A stretch of 64,000 bases of DNA, from the NCBI GenBank assembly GCA_022578965.1, contig MU400519.1:62001-126000 (forward strand), given 5' to 3'. The stretch is from Xylaria sp. FL1777. Lineage: Eukaryota > Ascomycota > Sordariomycetes > Xylariales > Xylariaceae. Shown here one piece after another: positions 37,101-48,711 of the stretch (within the stretch, counting starts at the first letter, position 1; every line of letters starts with the position of its first letter). The notes beneath the pieces are model-generated. The model saw nothing but the letters and a program-made list of their open reading frames with translations, made no database searches and was not told the origin of the DNA. Position numbers and translations under genes: made by a program.

Positions 37101-40100
37101 TTAAGCTATATTATTTAGCTATAAAGATTAAGTTTATTTTTAATGTTTTTATACATATTAATGTTATTTATTATATAGTATTTTTTAATTATGTTAAGTC
37201 TTTTATTAATACGTTTAGCATAACATTTACTAAGATTTTTAAAAATATTAAAAAAGTAATAATTAATGCAAAAAAACTATAATTAGTGCAAATTATGCTT
37301 TCTGTTTATAACTGCAAAACTTAAATTACTGCATTAATTTTTGCAAATTATTATTGATTTTACGATTTAAATTATTACGCTTTATTTAAGCGCTATGCTT
37401 AAAAAAGAGTTTTTAGCGCTATTAAAAAGCTTATTAATTATTTGCAAGCTAGTTTTGCTTAACAAAAAGCTCCTAAGGTTTTTTTAAACATAATTAAAAG
37501 ATTAATTTAATTGTTATATATAATAGCTTATAAATATAACTATTAAAACAAAATTATAAAGTATATTAGCTGCTTTTTTGCATTAAAAGTAATAATACTA
37601 ATAACTAGTTAAAATACTTGCAAATTTAATACTACATAAATAGTGTTTTTTAAAAACTTTTATAAGCTACTTTTTATTTTATGCTTTAGTAATAAATTAT
37701 AACTAAAATTGCATAACATTTTATATATAGTTTTTTAACTTTTAAATATAAGCATAAACAAAAATAAAGCTATTTAAATAATTATAAAAAAAATTATTAA
37801 AGCAGTTTATAAAGCTTGCAATATTAACTAAAGTAATAAAGCTTGCTTAATTGCATATATTTTTAGTTATTTTAACAAAATATTTGCTATAGCATTAAAT
37901 AAAACAATTAAAGCAAAACAAACTATTTTTATAAATAAATAAGCATTAAAATATCTTTTAAAGTATAACAACAATAGTAAAATTAAGTTATAAAAAAACT
38001 ATAAACAACATTTTAAAACTTAAGTTACTATTTTATAAAAAAAAAACTAGTTTAAGCTTTTTATAAAAAACATTAAAAAGCTTTTATTATATACTACGCT
38101 TTATATGCAGCTAAATAAAGATTAGCATTAAGCATTAAATTATGTTTTATATTTTAAAGCATTATATTATTTATACTAAAAGTTATATTATAGCAAACAT
38201 AAACTATTTTGCTTTAAAATTTTTAATGCTAGCTTTACTAAAAGAGCTAATGCTGCTAGATTTTTTTATTATTTAAACGCATAAATAAGCAATTCTAACG
38301 TAAAACTCTTTTTTTTTTAAATAGTTTAAAAAAAAACTTGCAAAAATAAATTAAAAGCTATAGCTGCTATAATTATAGTTTTTAAAAAAAATTTTGCTAA
38401 GCTTAATTTTCTTTAATAAATAAGTAACTTTAATTTTAAGTATTATAAATATATAAATCTTATAGTTTTTTTTGCTATTTGCTATTTTTTTAACTAATAT
38501 ATTAGTAAAATATTTTAGCAATTAGCAAACTTTGCAGCATTTAAAGTTAAAATTAAGTTTAAAAAATTTAAACTTAAAAAAACTTTTATTATAATAGTTT
38601 TAATAATTAATTTAACTATAAATAAAGCAGAATAAATTAATCTTTACGATTTTATACTATTTTTAACTAACGAACTAAAAATAAAAAAAATTTTACTAGT
38701 AAGCATTATAAAGCAGAAATTTATTAAGCTATATAATAAATATTTTAGCTTAAATAAAAAATAACGTAAATTTATTTATTTTAATTTGCTTAAAGTTTTT
38801 TATAGCATAAAGTTTTTTATTAGCTGCTTTAGTGCAAGCAAAACTGCAGTTATAACATTTTTTACTAAACTTTTTATATAAAATCTAATTAACTTAAGTA
38901 ACTTTTATACTACTAAACTTATTTTTGAACTAATTATAATAAAGCTAAATATACTTAAGCTTACTTTTAATAATTTTGTTAAGTTTGCTGCTAATAAAAA
39001 GCCAAAAAAAAGCAAAAAAAAGCAAAAATAAAATCTTTTTACTAAAGTTCGCTTTAATAATATTTTACTTTAAGTTAACAAAAAGTATAAAACTACATTA
39101 AAAAACATTGTTCTTAAAAAAAATAAAAAAAAACAAAAAAAATCTCCTAAAAAAAAACAATTAAAAAATAATAAATAAGAAACTACAAATAATAAGCAAA
39201 AAAAAAATAATTAAAAAAGCTTAAATTAAATAAATAGCAATTAAACAAAATTAAGCTAAACAGAAAATAATAGCTAAAAGAAATTAAGTAATTTAAATTA
39301 AAGAATCTTAAATACTCTGCAGTTTAACTAAAACAACAAACTGTTTAAATTATAACCTAATTTTAATTTTTTTCCGGAATTTTAAAAAAACAAAGTTTAT
39401 ATTTAACTTTAAATGTTTATTATTAGTTAACAAAATATACAACTTAACAATTTTGCTAAAAAGCTCTTTTAATACATTAGCTTTTATAAAACTTGCATTA
39501 TTTGCGCATTTATAATTATTATAACTACTAAGCGTATTATTATAAATAACAAAAAACTAATAATTATTAAAAATTTTACTAACTTATTGCTTGCTAAATT
39601 ACTTATAACTTCTTTTTTAAACTAAGCATATATTTTGCTTAATAATAAAGCTATAATTTAAAAATTACTAAAATTAATTAAGTTAGCTATATAAAAGTAT
39701 TTAAGTTAAAATATAAGCTTTAAACTTGCTTTTTATATTATATTTAATCTTTGCTTTTAAAAATTAAACCTAAAGTACTAGCGCAAAAAAAGTGCTAAAG
39801 TTTAACGTAAACTTTTTAAAAAAGTAGTTAAAATAGTTTATTAGTTAGCTAACTTTATTGTATATATACCTTATATTACAAAAAGCTTTACTAATATTTT
39901 TAATATTGTTATTCTTTAAATTAATAAAAATTGCTATATAACTAAGCTAAGCGCTTTTATTTTTTTAATTAAATATCCGTTCATTATAATTAAACTGTTT
40001 TTAAGCAATAATAAACAAATATAACTTTTTTTTTTTTTTAAAAATACTTATAAAACTAAAAATAACGCTTTGTTATTTTTTAATCTTTTTGCGTTATAAA

Positions 40101-40860
40101 TATAAATATTACTATTAAGTATACGTATTAAACGTGCTTAAGCTATACTTATATACTATTTATATATTAATTACTGCAGTAAAAATAGCATATTTAACTT
40201 TACATTTAAAACCTTTTATAACAGTAAAATAATAAAACTTAAATAGCCTTAAATTTATAAAGCTTTATGCATTAGTAAAAAATTCCTTAAGTTTATTTTT
40301 TATAATAGCTGCTTTAGTTTTTTACTAATAATTATTATTAAAAGCAATAATAAAAGTACATATAAAAACAGCATAATTAATTATATTAATGCTAATTATA
40401 CTATATACTTAGTTTTTATAATTTAATAATTTAACTTATGTTATATAAATAGCAAACGTTTTTTTATAAGTATTATTATTTTATATAATGCTTAAGCAAA
40501 TTTGTTAAAACTTTACTGTAATAATTATAGTTCTGCTAAAATTTGCTTTAAAAAAATTAATATTTAAACTATTATTACTATATAAAGCTATAAATATAAT
40601 TTTATTATTGCTGATTTTATTTATACTTATAGCTTTAGCTTTACTAAAAATAGCAATCTTAGCGTAGTTATTTTTACTTATACTAAATATATTACTATTT
40701 ACTTTTGTAACAATAAAGCATAGTTAAGCATAAAAACCTTATGTTAGCTTAAAAACTTTAATTAATATTATACTGCTAAAAAAGCTATGCTTATTTTTAA
40801 AAAAAACTCTTAAAAATAACTATATAAATTTTGTTATACAAACTATAAACATAATTAATA
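34131..40860. other. AT-rich internal region after integrase, origin unclear
   Basis: 6.7 kb of RIP-altered sequence with no safe assignment. At about 36380-36550 a plus frame is rich in Cys and Tyr codons (C..Y, YC, LC, FC, IC), as a Cys-rich zinc domain would look after Cys-to-Tyr transitions. At about 39000 there is a lysine-rich stretch. Long T and A homopolymers are present at 36570-36606. Confidence 0.4.
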
Positions 40861-40864
40861 TTAC

Positions 40865-41600
40865 TATAATATTTTATGTTGTTTTACTTATAGCAATAAA
40901 TACTATATTTATAACTATAATAATAAGCTATAAAAGCTTAAATCTAAAGTTATACTAAAAGATCTATGTAGTTTTATTGCATAGTATTTAGAATTTATAT
41001 AAAACAACTAAGCTATTATTACTTGCGCTTTAAAAGCTTACTATATAATTTAAAAAATAAAAAATTAAATTAAACTAATAGTTAAAAAAGCAAGCAATAA
41101 ACAAACTACTATAAACATTAATTAACTTAATAAAGTTTAGCGTTATATTTAGTAAAACTTAAACAAACAGCAAAAAAACTTTAAGCGCTATAAAGCTAAA
41201 GCTAAAAAAACAAAAATTAACTTTAACTTAATTAAACTGCTAACTTTTAAGTTTTTTTTTGCTAAACTATTAGCTTTAATTTTTTTATTAAAATATATTA
41301 TAAATAACCTAACAATAAAAAACAGTTTTAATTACATTATAAATAATATAGCTATTTATGCTTATTATTATTTTTATAATATATAACGTATGCTTGCTAT
41401 TTTACTAGTTAACAAATAAATTATAACTGCTTACTCCAAATTTTAGCTAATTGTTTTTTTTAATACTAAACTTTTTTTAGTTTATTATTTAACGCTTAAA
41501 AAAAAAAAATATAATAACTATAGTTTTTGTAATTTTATTATAAAAGCTATACTAAAAACTATGCTATAGCACTTAAAGCAAAGTATTTTAGTTTAAAATA
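40865..41600 (+). pseudogene. DDE-transposase-like remnant inside the element
   Basis: A plus frame at 40865-41040 reads LCCFTYSNK, resembling the 'WGCFTY..KGP' start of the catalytic region in fungal Tc1/mariner-like DDE transposases. At about 41325-41390, INNIAIYAY matches the later 'EDNAPAHAH' block if Asp has gone to Asn and His to Tyr by transition. A Y-S block (ITAYS) follows near 41420, where 'P.YSPDLN' is expected. These are faint similarities in heavily mutated DNA. No terminal inverted repeats were found. It could instead be an extra element gene. Confidence 0.35.
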
Positions 41601-41870
41601 ACTTAAAAAAACTTAATATAAAAATTTATGCTTAGCTTAACAATTTAACTAAAAAAATTCTAGTTTTTAATAACAAATTAACTAAAAAAAAAGCCATTAA
41701 AAAGATTTAAAAAGTTAAAATCTTAGTTGCTAAAAATAACAAGTTTAATAAAAAAAAAGAACTTAAATATAACAATAATAAAGATATTATAAAGCAAGTT
41801 AAAGTTAAAAAGTCCTAGTAATAATGTAATAATAATAAAAGCATTGCAAAAATGCAATTCTTTTCTTTTA

Positions 41871-41880
41871 AAAAAAAGGT
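41871..41880 (+). other. Polypurine tract of the element
   Basis: A purine run, AAAAAAAGG, with a final T abuts the right LTR. Purine tracts in this position prime plus-strand synthesis in LTR elements. It supports plus orientation, although in such AT-rich DNA an A-run alone would mean little. Confidence 0.55.
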
Positions 41881-42089
41881 TATTAAGTTATATAACTTAG
41901 CACTTAGCTTATAGCTTTACAATATGTATACTATAGCCTATCACTTCGTAAGCTAGACTTTTAGCTAGCTACTTAGCTAGTTTTATTACACTTTCAAGTT
42001 CTAACCATTACAAAATACACAGTGTATTGAGCCTCATTTAATGCCAGTACGCTCTTTGCCTTTCGTTAGTGCCTTCGCTGTCCATGATA
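41881..42089 (+). repeat. Right (3') LTR
   Basis: 209 bp, ending TCCATGATA. Its inner half is mutated (it starts TATTA where the left copy has TATCA), while its outer half keeps C and G. The outer ends of the two LTRs, TATCA and TGATA, form a perfect 5-bp inverted repeat instead of the usual TG...CA. Confidence 0.92.
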
Positions 42090-42094
42090 CAAGC
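42090..42094. repeat. Target-site duplication CAAGC, right copy
   Basis: Direct repeat of 26977-26981, immediately after the right LTR. It belongs to the receptor exon. Confidence 0.85.
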
Positions 42095-43039
42095 CGTACT
42101 GTTGCCGTTAGACAGGCGCTAGAACAGAGGCTCATTAGCAACAAAAATCATCAAGGTCGTGGGTAGAAGGTCTCGCACATAACACCAATAGCAAACACCG
42201 AAGAAACCGCAATTTTCTTCTGTCTCGATGTATGAAGGCGCCATATTATCCTTTGTGGGAGAATCAAGATGCAGATGTCAGATACCACGTTGATGGAGGC
42301 GCTGGAGACGAATATGACTTTATTATCCACACACGTTCCGGGAAGAGATTTGTTCCATATCTTCTCATGAGGGGAACATGAGAGGGCAGACGCCAGTATC
42401 GAAGCAGTATAGTATAGTATATTCAAGCACATGATAATGATGGAGGCCCAATAGAAGTTGTTTTTCGTGCCCCTGGGGACGAAAAGCCGAATCCATTCTC
42501 GGAGAATCGCAGTCTTCAGAGTAGCCATTGTAGCCTCGAAAAAGGCAGTGCTGATGTAAATGATCTGTATTAACGTCAGATACTGCGTTCTTTAATCAGC
42601 GAACGCTGAAACTCACATAAAGGGCATCAGGCAAGACCTTGATATGTACGTTCCACTGGTGTACGTAGTATCCGGTGAGATTCATAAGACCGTACAAGCC
42701 GTACACGAACGCGATATACGGACCCTGTTTCTTTGTGAGCCGAGACTACTGGCACCGAGATTCATGGGCATACAAGCGCCAATAATGCTAGATCTATGTC
42801 ACACTGAGCGTTAGGCTTTTGTCAAGCGGCAGCCGACACGTATTGGAGTACTTACAGTCTTCGAAATGAACTTCTTTGACGCAGAAAAGTTTGGAGTATG
42901 CACGAAGGGAAACTGAGGCAAATACAAGAAAAAGGCATATGGCAATCCCCGCGTTTGCCTGGCGGTTATCGTTGGGCGGGCTGTCAAAATCGGGTATTAC
43001 GCCTTGAGGTGGCTCAAGGCCAGGCCGATTAGGATCCAT
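42090..43039 (-). pseudogene. 5' part of a split fungal rhodopsin-like (PTH11/SAT4-type) receptor gene
   Basis: Exons 43039-42856, 42793-42774 (only 20 nt), 42724-42617, 42564-42179 and 42118-42090, the last continuing at 26976. Splice sites are canonical: GTAAGT/ATAG, GTATGC/ACAG, GTGAGT/ACAG, GTGCGA/CTAG. The protein shows an extracellular N-terminus and helices typical of the fungal rhodopsin-like domain: NAGIAICLFLVFASVSLRAY, LYGLMNLTGYYVHQWNVHI, FYWASIIIMCLNILYYTASI, SCSPHEKIWNKSLPGTC (conserved loop cysteines) and INVVSDICILILPQ. This family includes PTH11, needed for surface sensing in Magnaporthe, but most members are uncharacterised. No frameshift or stop is seen apart from the insertion, so loss of function seems recent compared with the element's own decay. 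Confidence 0.85.
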
Positions 43040-44373
43040 CTCAGCCTACGCAGGATAAAGCCGCAGAGAAAGAACTCGAAAAGGTGAGCAGGTTGACGAT
43101 GGCCTACTGAGAAGGGTAGCAATTGGCATATGTGTGTCATCCTGCAGACTGCAGACTACAACGAGTAGTATATACATTACCTAGGTGATACCCCTGAGAC
43201 AACAGCTTCTGCCAATTCTGCTGACTCTTCACATCAAATTTCAGAAGCGGACAACCCCGACAAATCTCTCACACGCCTACTATACCTCCTAGAACTCGAA
43301 ACGGATCCCTGGAGCTATATCGATCTCCGTTCATTCTTACCGTTAGCCAAGACTTCTGGGGTTGTGGTGCATCGGTCTAAGGAAAGAAGGATTGGCGGGA
43401 TCGGGTTTCATACTTAATGGAGACGATGGGTCCAGTGGTTGGTTATCTCTGGGGTGGTCTTACCGTGGTGTGTTGCAATATTGTCTGCAATGCAACGCAA
43501 GAAAACAAAGAGGACTACCCTCATCAACAGGCCCTTCGATCCGCCGACGCAGCCTAGAACCTACCCTATAATTATAATTTGCCTCCTAATCGAAAAGAAA
43601 CAAAAGATCCCCATTGAAATGCGAGTAAGCAGTCATTATCAACAGGCGTAGTTTGCTAAGTATAGCATATACAGAATATTACCATAAGGCGGTTAATGGG
43701 AGCTGTCAAGACACCTTAGCACACGTTTTTTCATGGTTACGCGATGCTAATCAACCAATAAGCGTCCATAATTGTGCTAGTGTACGTATGCGTATACAAC
43801 ATCCCTGGTCCAGAGCAAATCCTAAAGCATGACTAGAACTACCTAACCTACTTCGTAGAGTACCAATGCAGTCCACTCAATCCGATCCGAGAAGGATTCA
43901 ACAACGAAGTTTGATTTCCGCAACGGCCCCGTCAGAATCTCATCGAATAATCGGCTATTAGCATGGTTTACGATTGTTCTTGTTGCGCAAAAGGACCTAA
44001 ACCCCTGCGTTGGCTACCCCTTGCCCATGCCTTACGCAGTAGACGTGTCGTTCTATTCGTTTTACTTAGCATCATGACGCTTTCCGATGCACACATATCG
44101 ATGATTTGAGCTACTTTTCATGCGACACAGGCAAAGTAGTAACTCTTAGCACAAGCCACTAGTCCAAGTGAGGCCGACGCTTTCCTATGAACAAGGCTTC
44201 GTCCAAGTAGGCATTAATATGAATCGAGAAGGTTGAAAGTCAAGAATTCGTTAACCTTTCTGCATATTGTTACGCTGCCTTAGATGGAATATCAAGTAAA
44301 TAAGTACAGCCAGTATTTTAATGGATTTACCAGCCATCGAAATTCATAAATCACGTAAAATAACGAGAGCTTC
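43040..44373. other. Intergenic between the receptor and the NRPS-like gene
   Basis: Both genes are on minus, so this holds the receptor promoter and the downstream region of the NRPS-like gene. Frames at 43.36-43.65 kb lack recognisable domains. Nothing else is seen. Confidence 0.5.
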
Positions 44374-47300
44374 TCAAAGACCCCAACCTTGCATCCATCG
44401 CTGTAGATGCTCCATTTCTACACGAGGCAAGCTCCTCATTGTTTCACTCACTTCGAGAAGTTTGTCCATCTTCGTGGTAATTTCCAGTGGGCTTCCTAGC
44501 ATAGTCTCCTTGTAGAAGTCGACTAGCTTGAGTCCGGGGTTCTGGTTAAGTAAGTGATGCCCTTTGTCGCTATTCTCCAAACGGTCGAGCCACTCGCTAG
44601 CTTCGACCACTGCAGGCGCAATTTTCTCCAAGGCCGGGAGCAGATCCTCCCATGGGGTTACCGTTGGGTTGACAATGTTGTATACAGTGAAAGCGTCGCA
44701 TTCTTCCCTTGAGGTGGCTGAGATGAGCTCGGAGACTATATTCCCTAGTTTGTCAACGGGTACCCAATTGACCGTAAGATTGCCGATAGACTTTGGTGAA
44801 GCACCAAGAAACTTAGAACTAATCACCAGAGAAGGCGTCCACTCCGATGGATTCCACGTTCCAATGCCTTCAACTGGCCCACAAACTTGCCCAACCCGAA
44901 GAACAGCGACCCTTTCATTCTTAGATGTCGAAGCAAACTTCTCAAGCAATCTTTCACATACATACTTAGCCTGCGCATAGCCTTGATGTAGGATATTTTT
45001 TGCGTCGTCTCTACTAAGCACTGCTTGCGGAACAACGTAGCTCTGTGCTGTGATCGGTAATCCGGCGCTGATGCTTGACACAAAGAGAACTATCGGGGTC
45101 TTATCGCCATTGTTGGCGAGTTGGAGTAAATTGACTAACGCTTGAAGCTGTGGTTCAAATGCCGGGAGGCTTAGCAAAAAGTTGACGGGGAAAGCATTGT
45201 GGACAATTGTTGTGGCCTCGTGTATGAGAGTCATATACTCATCATCGGGTAGCCCAAGATTCGGTGCATGCATTGCGACTCGCAGATAGACCACGCGGCC
45301 ATCATCTGGTCTCAGGCCAGGAAGACCACGAGCTCTGAATGATGCTGCTTGTTTTTCTGGAGCGTCTGAACCTCGGTTGAGGCAGAAGATCTTCTTTACA
45401 TCCTTTCTGGCGATCAGTGATGCCAGTATGTACGATCCCACAGATCCTGTGGAGCCTGTTAGAATAACCGTTTGCCCATTATTGCCAGTTCCAGTGATGT
45501 CCTTTGGGTTTCCACTCATGACGGTTTGAAGCTTTTGCTCATAAGTCTGTAGTATCTGATCTAGGGTCTTTTGATCGGTTAGTGCGTCGTGTCCCCCTGT
45601 AGTTTCGGCTCTAGACAAGGTACTAGAAACGGCATATGCAATGCGCTCAAGGCTTGGCCCTTTGTATATAAGCTGACTCTTGATCAACTGTAGCTTCTCG
45701 TCGTTGACACCATACATTCGCAGAGCGGCCTTCAATCGGGCCAGAGCAACAGAGATACTAAGAGAATCAAGACCGTGTAAGAATAAGTCATCATCTGCAT
45801 TGATGAAAGCATCTGTACCATGCAACGTCTGAGAAAATATTGCTCTTAGCAAAATCAGTATGCTTTGAGGCTCGGTTGACTCGAGGGATGGTAGTCCGCT
45901 TGTGAGCAGACCTTCCTCAGCTATAGCGTATAACTGGTCGATTGCTTCCGCATATTCTCTAATTGTCAAAACTCTCTGTATGGTTCCTTTGCTGGCTCGC
46001 AGAAATGGTTTTGATTCAGTTGCGAATAAGATTAGTTCTCGTGGAATACGTCCAGCCTTAGGTGCCTTTTCATTAGCCTTAGCAACAGTCGGCCATAAGT
46101 CATCCAGAGCTTTGGCCTGGGTGGCTTGGTCAACAGGGGGCTGTTTGAGTTCAACTAGCAAACAAGGTTGAAAACGGTAAGCACCTGCAATAACTGCCCC
46201 ACGAACATCAGGGTGAGAGTTGATTATATTTTCCACATCCGTTGGATCCATCTTTAGGCCAGTAGACAGAGTCATCCAGTTGTCTGCCCTACCACGGTAA
46301 ATCCACCAAGCACTCTGGCCCTCAAGGGGAGAAAAAAGATCAGAGGTGCGATACTCTGTTTGAAGGTGAGGAAAGGTATGGAAAAATGCATTGGTGGTGT
46401 TGACCAGACTGGTCCGTGGAAATACCAACTCGTAGAAGCCAGGAGCAACTTCTTCCATTCTTTGGCCTACATCTACAAACTTGAAGGCATTCCAGTGTGA
46501 GCTATCTCCTGATGAGAGAGCATGAACAGGTCCGCCCTCAGTGCTTGCCATGATGGGGAAGAACTTTCGAATATGCTTCGCTAGTTCTTCACCACGAATT
46601 GGGTTGACAGTTCCACCAGAATACCCAACGAGTTCGAGCTGACTTAGTGCTTGTAACGCAGGAGGATGGTCGACCATGGGTTCTAGGATCGCGGGAGGTA
46701 AGAAAGCTGCCGTACAGTTGGCGACTTGAAGTAGCTTGGTAACATTCGCCGGCGCTGGGCGCGTTCCAGGCCATAGCAAGACGACCGTATTCTCGCTGTG
46801 AATGCTGGCAAGTAGTGGAGCAATGCCACCAAACTTGGAGCCCAAATTAGCTAGGGATCTTACCGAACTTCAACAAGATGTATGGGCTCACATGGAATAG
46901 TGGGAAAAGCACAGCTACGGTCGTGCCAAACATGAGGTCTCCCAGAGCAATCCGACCATTTATATTCTGCTCTTGAAAGCCCGGGTCAAGATACGATGCC
47001 ACTGTTGCGGCAGCTAGGTGATTCCAGTAGATAGGCTTTGGATGACCCGATGTCCCAGAAGTGTGAAGACCCATGAACGGGATTTCCCTAACTTCGTCAA
47101 AAGTTCCCTCGAAAGGATACGCCTCCACGGCTGTCTCGCTCAGAAGCTCTTGGTAGCCCAATGTTACGATTGGCGTTATTGTAGTCTTGGTTGCAGCGAG
47201 AAGTGGCGACAACGTATCGAGCACTTCAGGAGCGTGGAAAAGAGTCGTAGCTCCGACTTTTTGGAATAAGCCGGTATTGGCTGGGATGCTATTCCCCGGT

Positions 47301-47654
47301 GAGGGAAACACAACCTGTCAGTTGGTCAACTCACCCTCCTGGCCTCAGTCTCGCGGAAGGTGATTGCTAGCATTATCAAAAGAGAGTCGCGCTGCTTACA
47401 CATTTGCGAGTTTTCATAGCTGCCAGGACCCAAATAAGATATCTGATATCATTAGGCCCCATATACAAAAACTTATCCTGGCCTTTGAGGTTCTGGTCAA
47501 TGAACCAGGCTGCTCTACTCGACGCATTATCGAGATCGTGAAAAGTTAAGTGCTGATAACCGCCGTCTCCATTCACAATGGTGGCATACCGGCGCTTTTG
47601 GGCCGATAGCTCTTTGACGACGTTTGGAATGAGGCGCTCAGTTGTTCTAAACAT
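44374..47654 (-). CDS. NRPS-like enzyme: adenylation - thiolation - thioester reductase (A-T-R)
   Basis: Three exons, 47654-47400, 47314-46892 and 46833-44374, giving 1045 aa. The second intron (GTGAGC, branch GCTAAT, CCAAG) removes 58 bp that includes an in-frame stop, joining ...VLFPLFH to FGGIAPLL. Adenylation domain: LHTSGTSGHPKP at about 167-178, ASTEGG, then YRGRADNW and LSTGLKMDP. Thiolation domain: LFLHGLDSLSI, phosphopantetheine Ser at about 582. Reductase domain from about 675: VILTGSTGSVGSY (NADPH loop) and GYAQAKYVCE (Y-x3-K). There is no condensation domain, so it should activate one carboxylic acid and release it as aldehyde or alcohol, as alpha-aminoadipate reductase and aryl-acid reductases do. 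It differs from Lys2 in length and N-terminus, so a role in secondary metabolism is more likely. The substrate is unknown. Confidence 0.92.
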
Positions 47655-48711
47655 TGTAAATCTTTAGATCAAGCAAGTTGAACATGTTTAAGTGACCTGT
47701 CGAATTGATTTCGCATTATAATAAGAGCGGCAACTAGGAAGTGTTATTTCCCCTCATTGGAATCATGATACGGTAATGTGTTAGTAGGCAGTATTACTTG
47801 CAGCTAGCAGCAAAGCCCCCTACAGGGGTCGATAAGGTTTCCCCCCAACAGCACAAATCATGTGGTGGCATCCATTTGCCCGTAAGCCCGCAAGTGACAA
47901 CTGCATATTGCAAGATGGCAGCGCTACTTAGTTAGCTCGAAGACACTATGGGGTCTCAAGTTAAGCGATGATAAATCATCAATCACTAAGCCTTAGCGAC
48001 TTGTCGCCAGATTTCCTTCGTATATCCAGATAGTTGATTACGTGCAAAGAACCTAGAATACACCCCGCGCTAGCTCGACCCCTGCAACTGCTAGCCTAAG
48101 TAATGCATTTGCGTTGCAGTAGAGAATCCGTCTTTACTACATTGTCATCCTACAGGTTAGTTAGTATCAGGGATATGGCTCCAGAGCTAGTCAGATTATG
48201 TTGAACAGGAACACTATAGTTCCGAATGTCTAACAAGGCAGTAGGTGTCAATGAAAAGCGAGTCTCCGAGAATTGTTACGTAGATACACGAAAGTTGTTG
48301 AAAGGAATTAAAGGATTTCTATACCGTGCAGAGTCTAAGGGGACCAAAGTTCTAATAATCTTAAATCATAAACCTATATCATTTGAAGAACTCCTGCACA
48401 GCTTCTCTTGGCTACATCGGGTGAGAATTTTAATAGACGAGAAGTCCTTCTTGGCAATGAGGTTTTTTTCCCCTTCTGACAAAACGCGTCAGTATTAATC
48501 TTACTTAAACCGATGTGCTATTCTGTAGCTAACTATGTCTTGAGACCCTCTTAGTTTTTGTAAATTATACCACTTCTAAAGATCTCTATTGAGGTTATTT
48601 GTGTAACAAGTGGATAGCTCATTACACATCAATGTATCGGATTCATGTTTATTGATATGGCGAGTTGTTTTTTGTTTTTTTTTTTGCCAGTTTTGAAATC
48701 TTACGTATGCG

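Larger units (their letters stand above)
26982..42089 (+). mobile_element. RIP-mutated Ty3/Gypsy-like LTR retrotransposon, 15.1 kb
   Basis: Bounded by 209-bp direct LTRs and a 5-bp duplication. Nearly all C and G in CpA/TpG contexts have become T and A, leaving long runs of A and T with no intact long frame, the classic result of repeat-induced point mutation. Plus orientation is shown by reverse transcriptase remnants (about 31.9-32.4 kb), integrase remnants (33.8-34.1 kb) and a purine tract (AAAAAAAGG) directly before the right LTR. About 7 kb between integrase and right LTR is more than a normal Ty3 element needs; it includes DDE-transposase-like remains, so a nested insertion or an extra gene is likely. 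It sits in the last exon of a receptor gene. Confidence 0.9.

Noticed and set aside
27000..42000. AT-rich block as a mitochondrial insertion or centromere
   Set aside because: LTRs, a target duplication and RT/integrase remnants explain it as one RIPed element; no mitochondrial genes are seen.
48226..48498. 90-codon plus-strand frame
   Set aside because: It has an ATG but no domain or splice partner, and base use is like the AT-leaning spacer around it. A recent orphan gene cannot be excluded.
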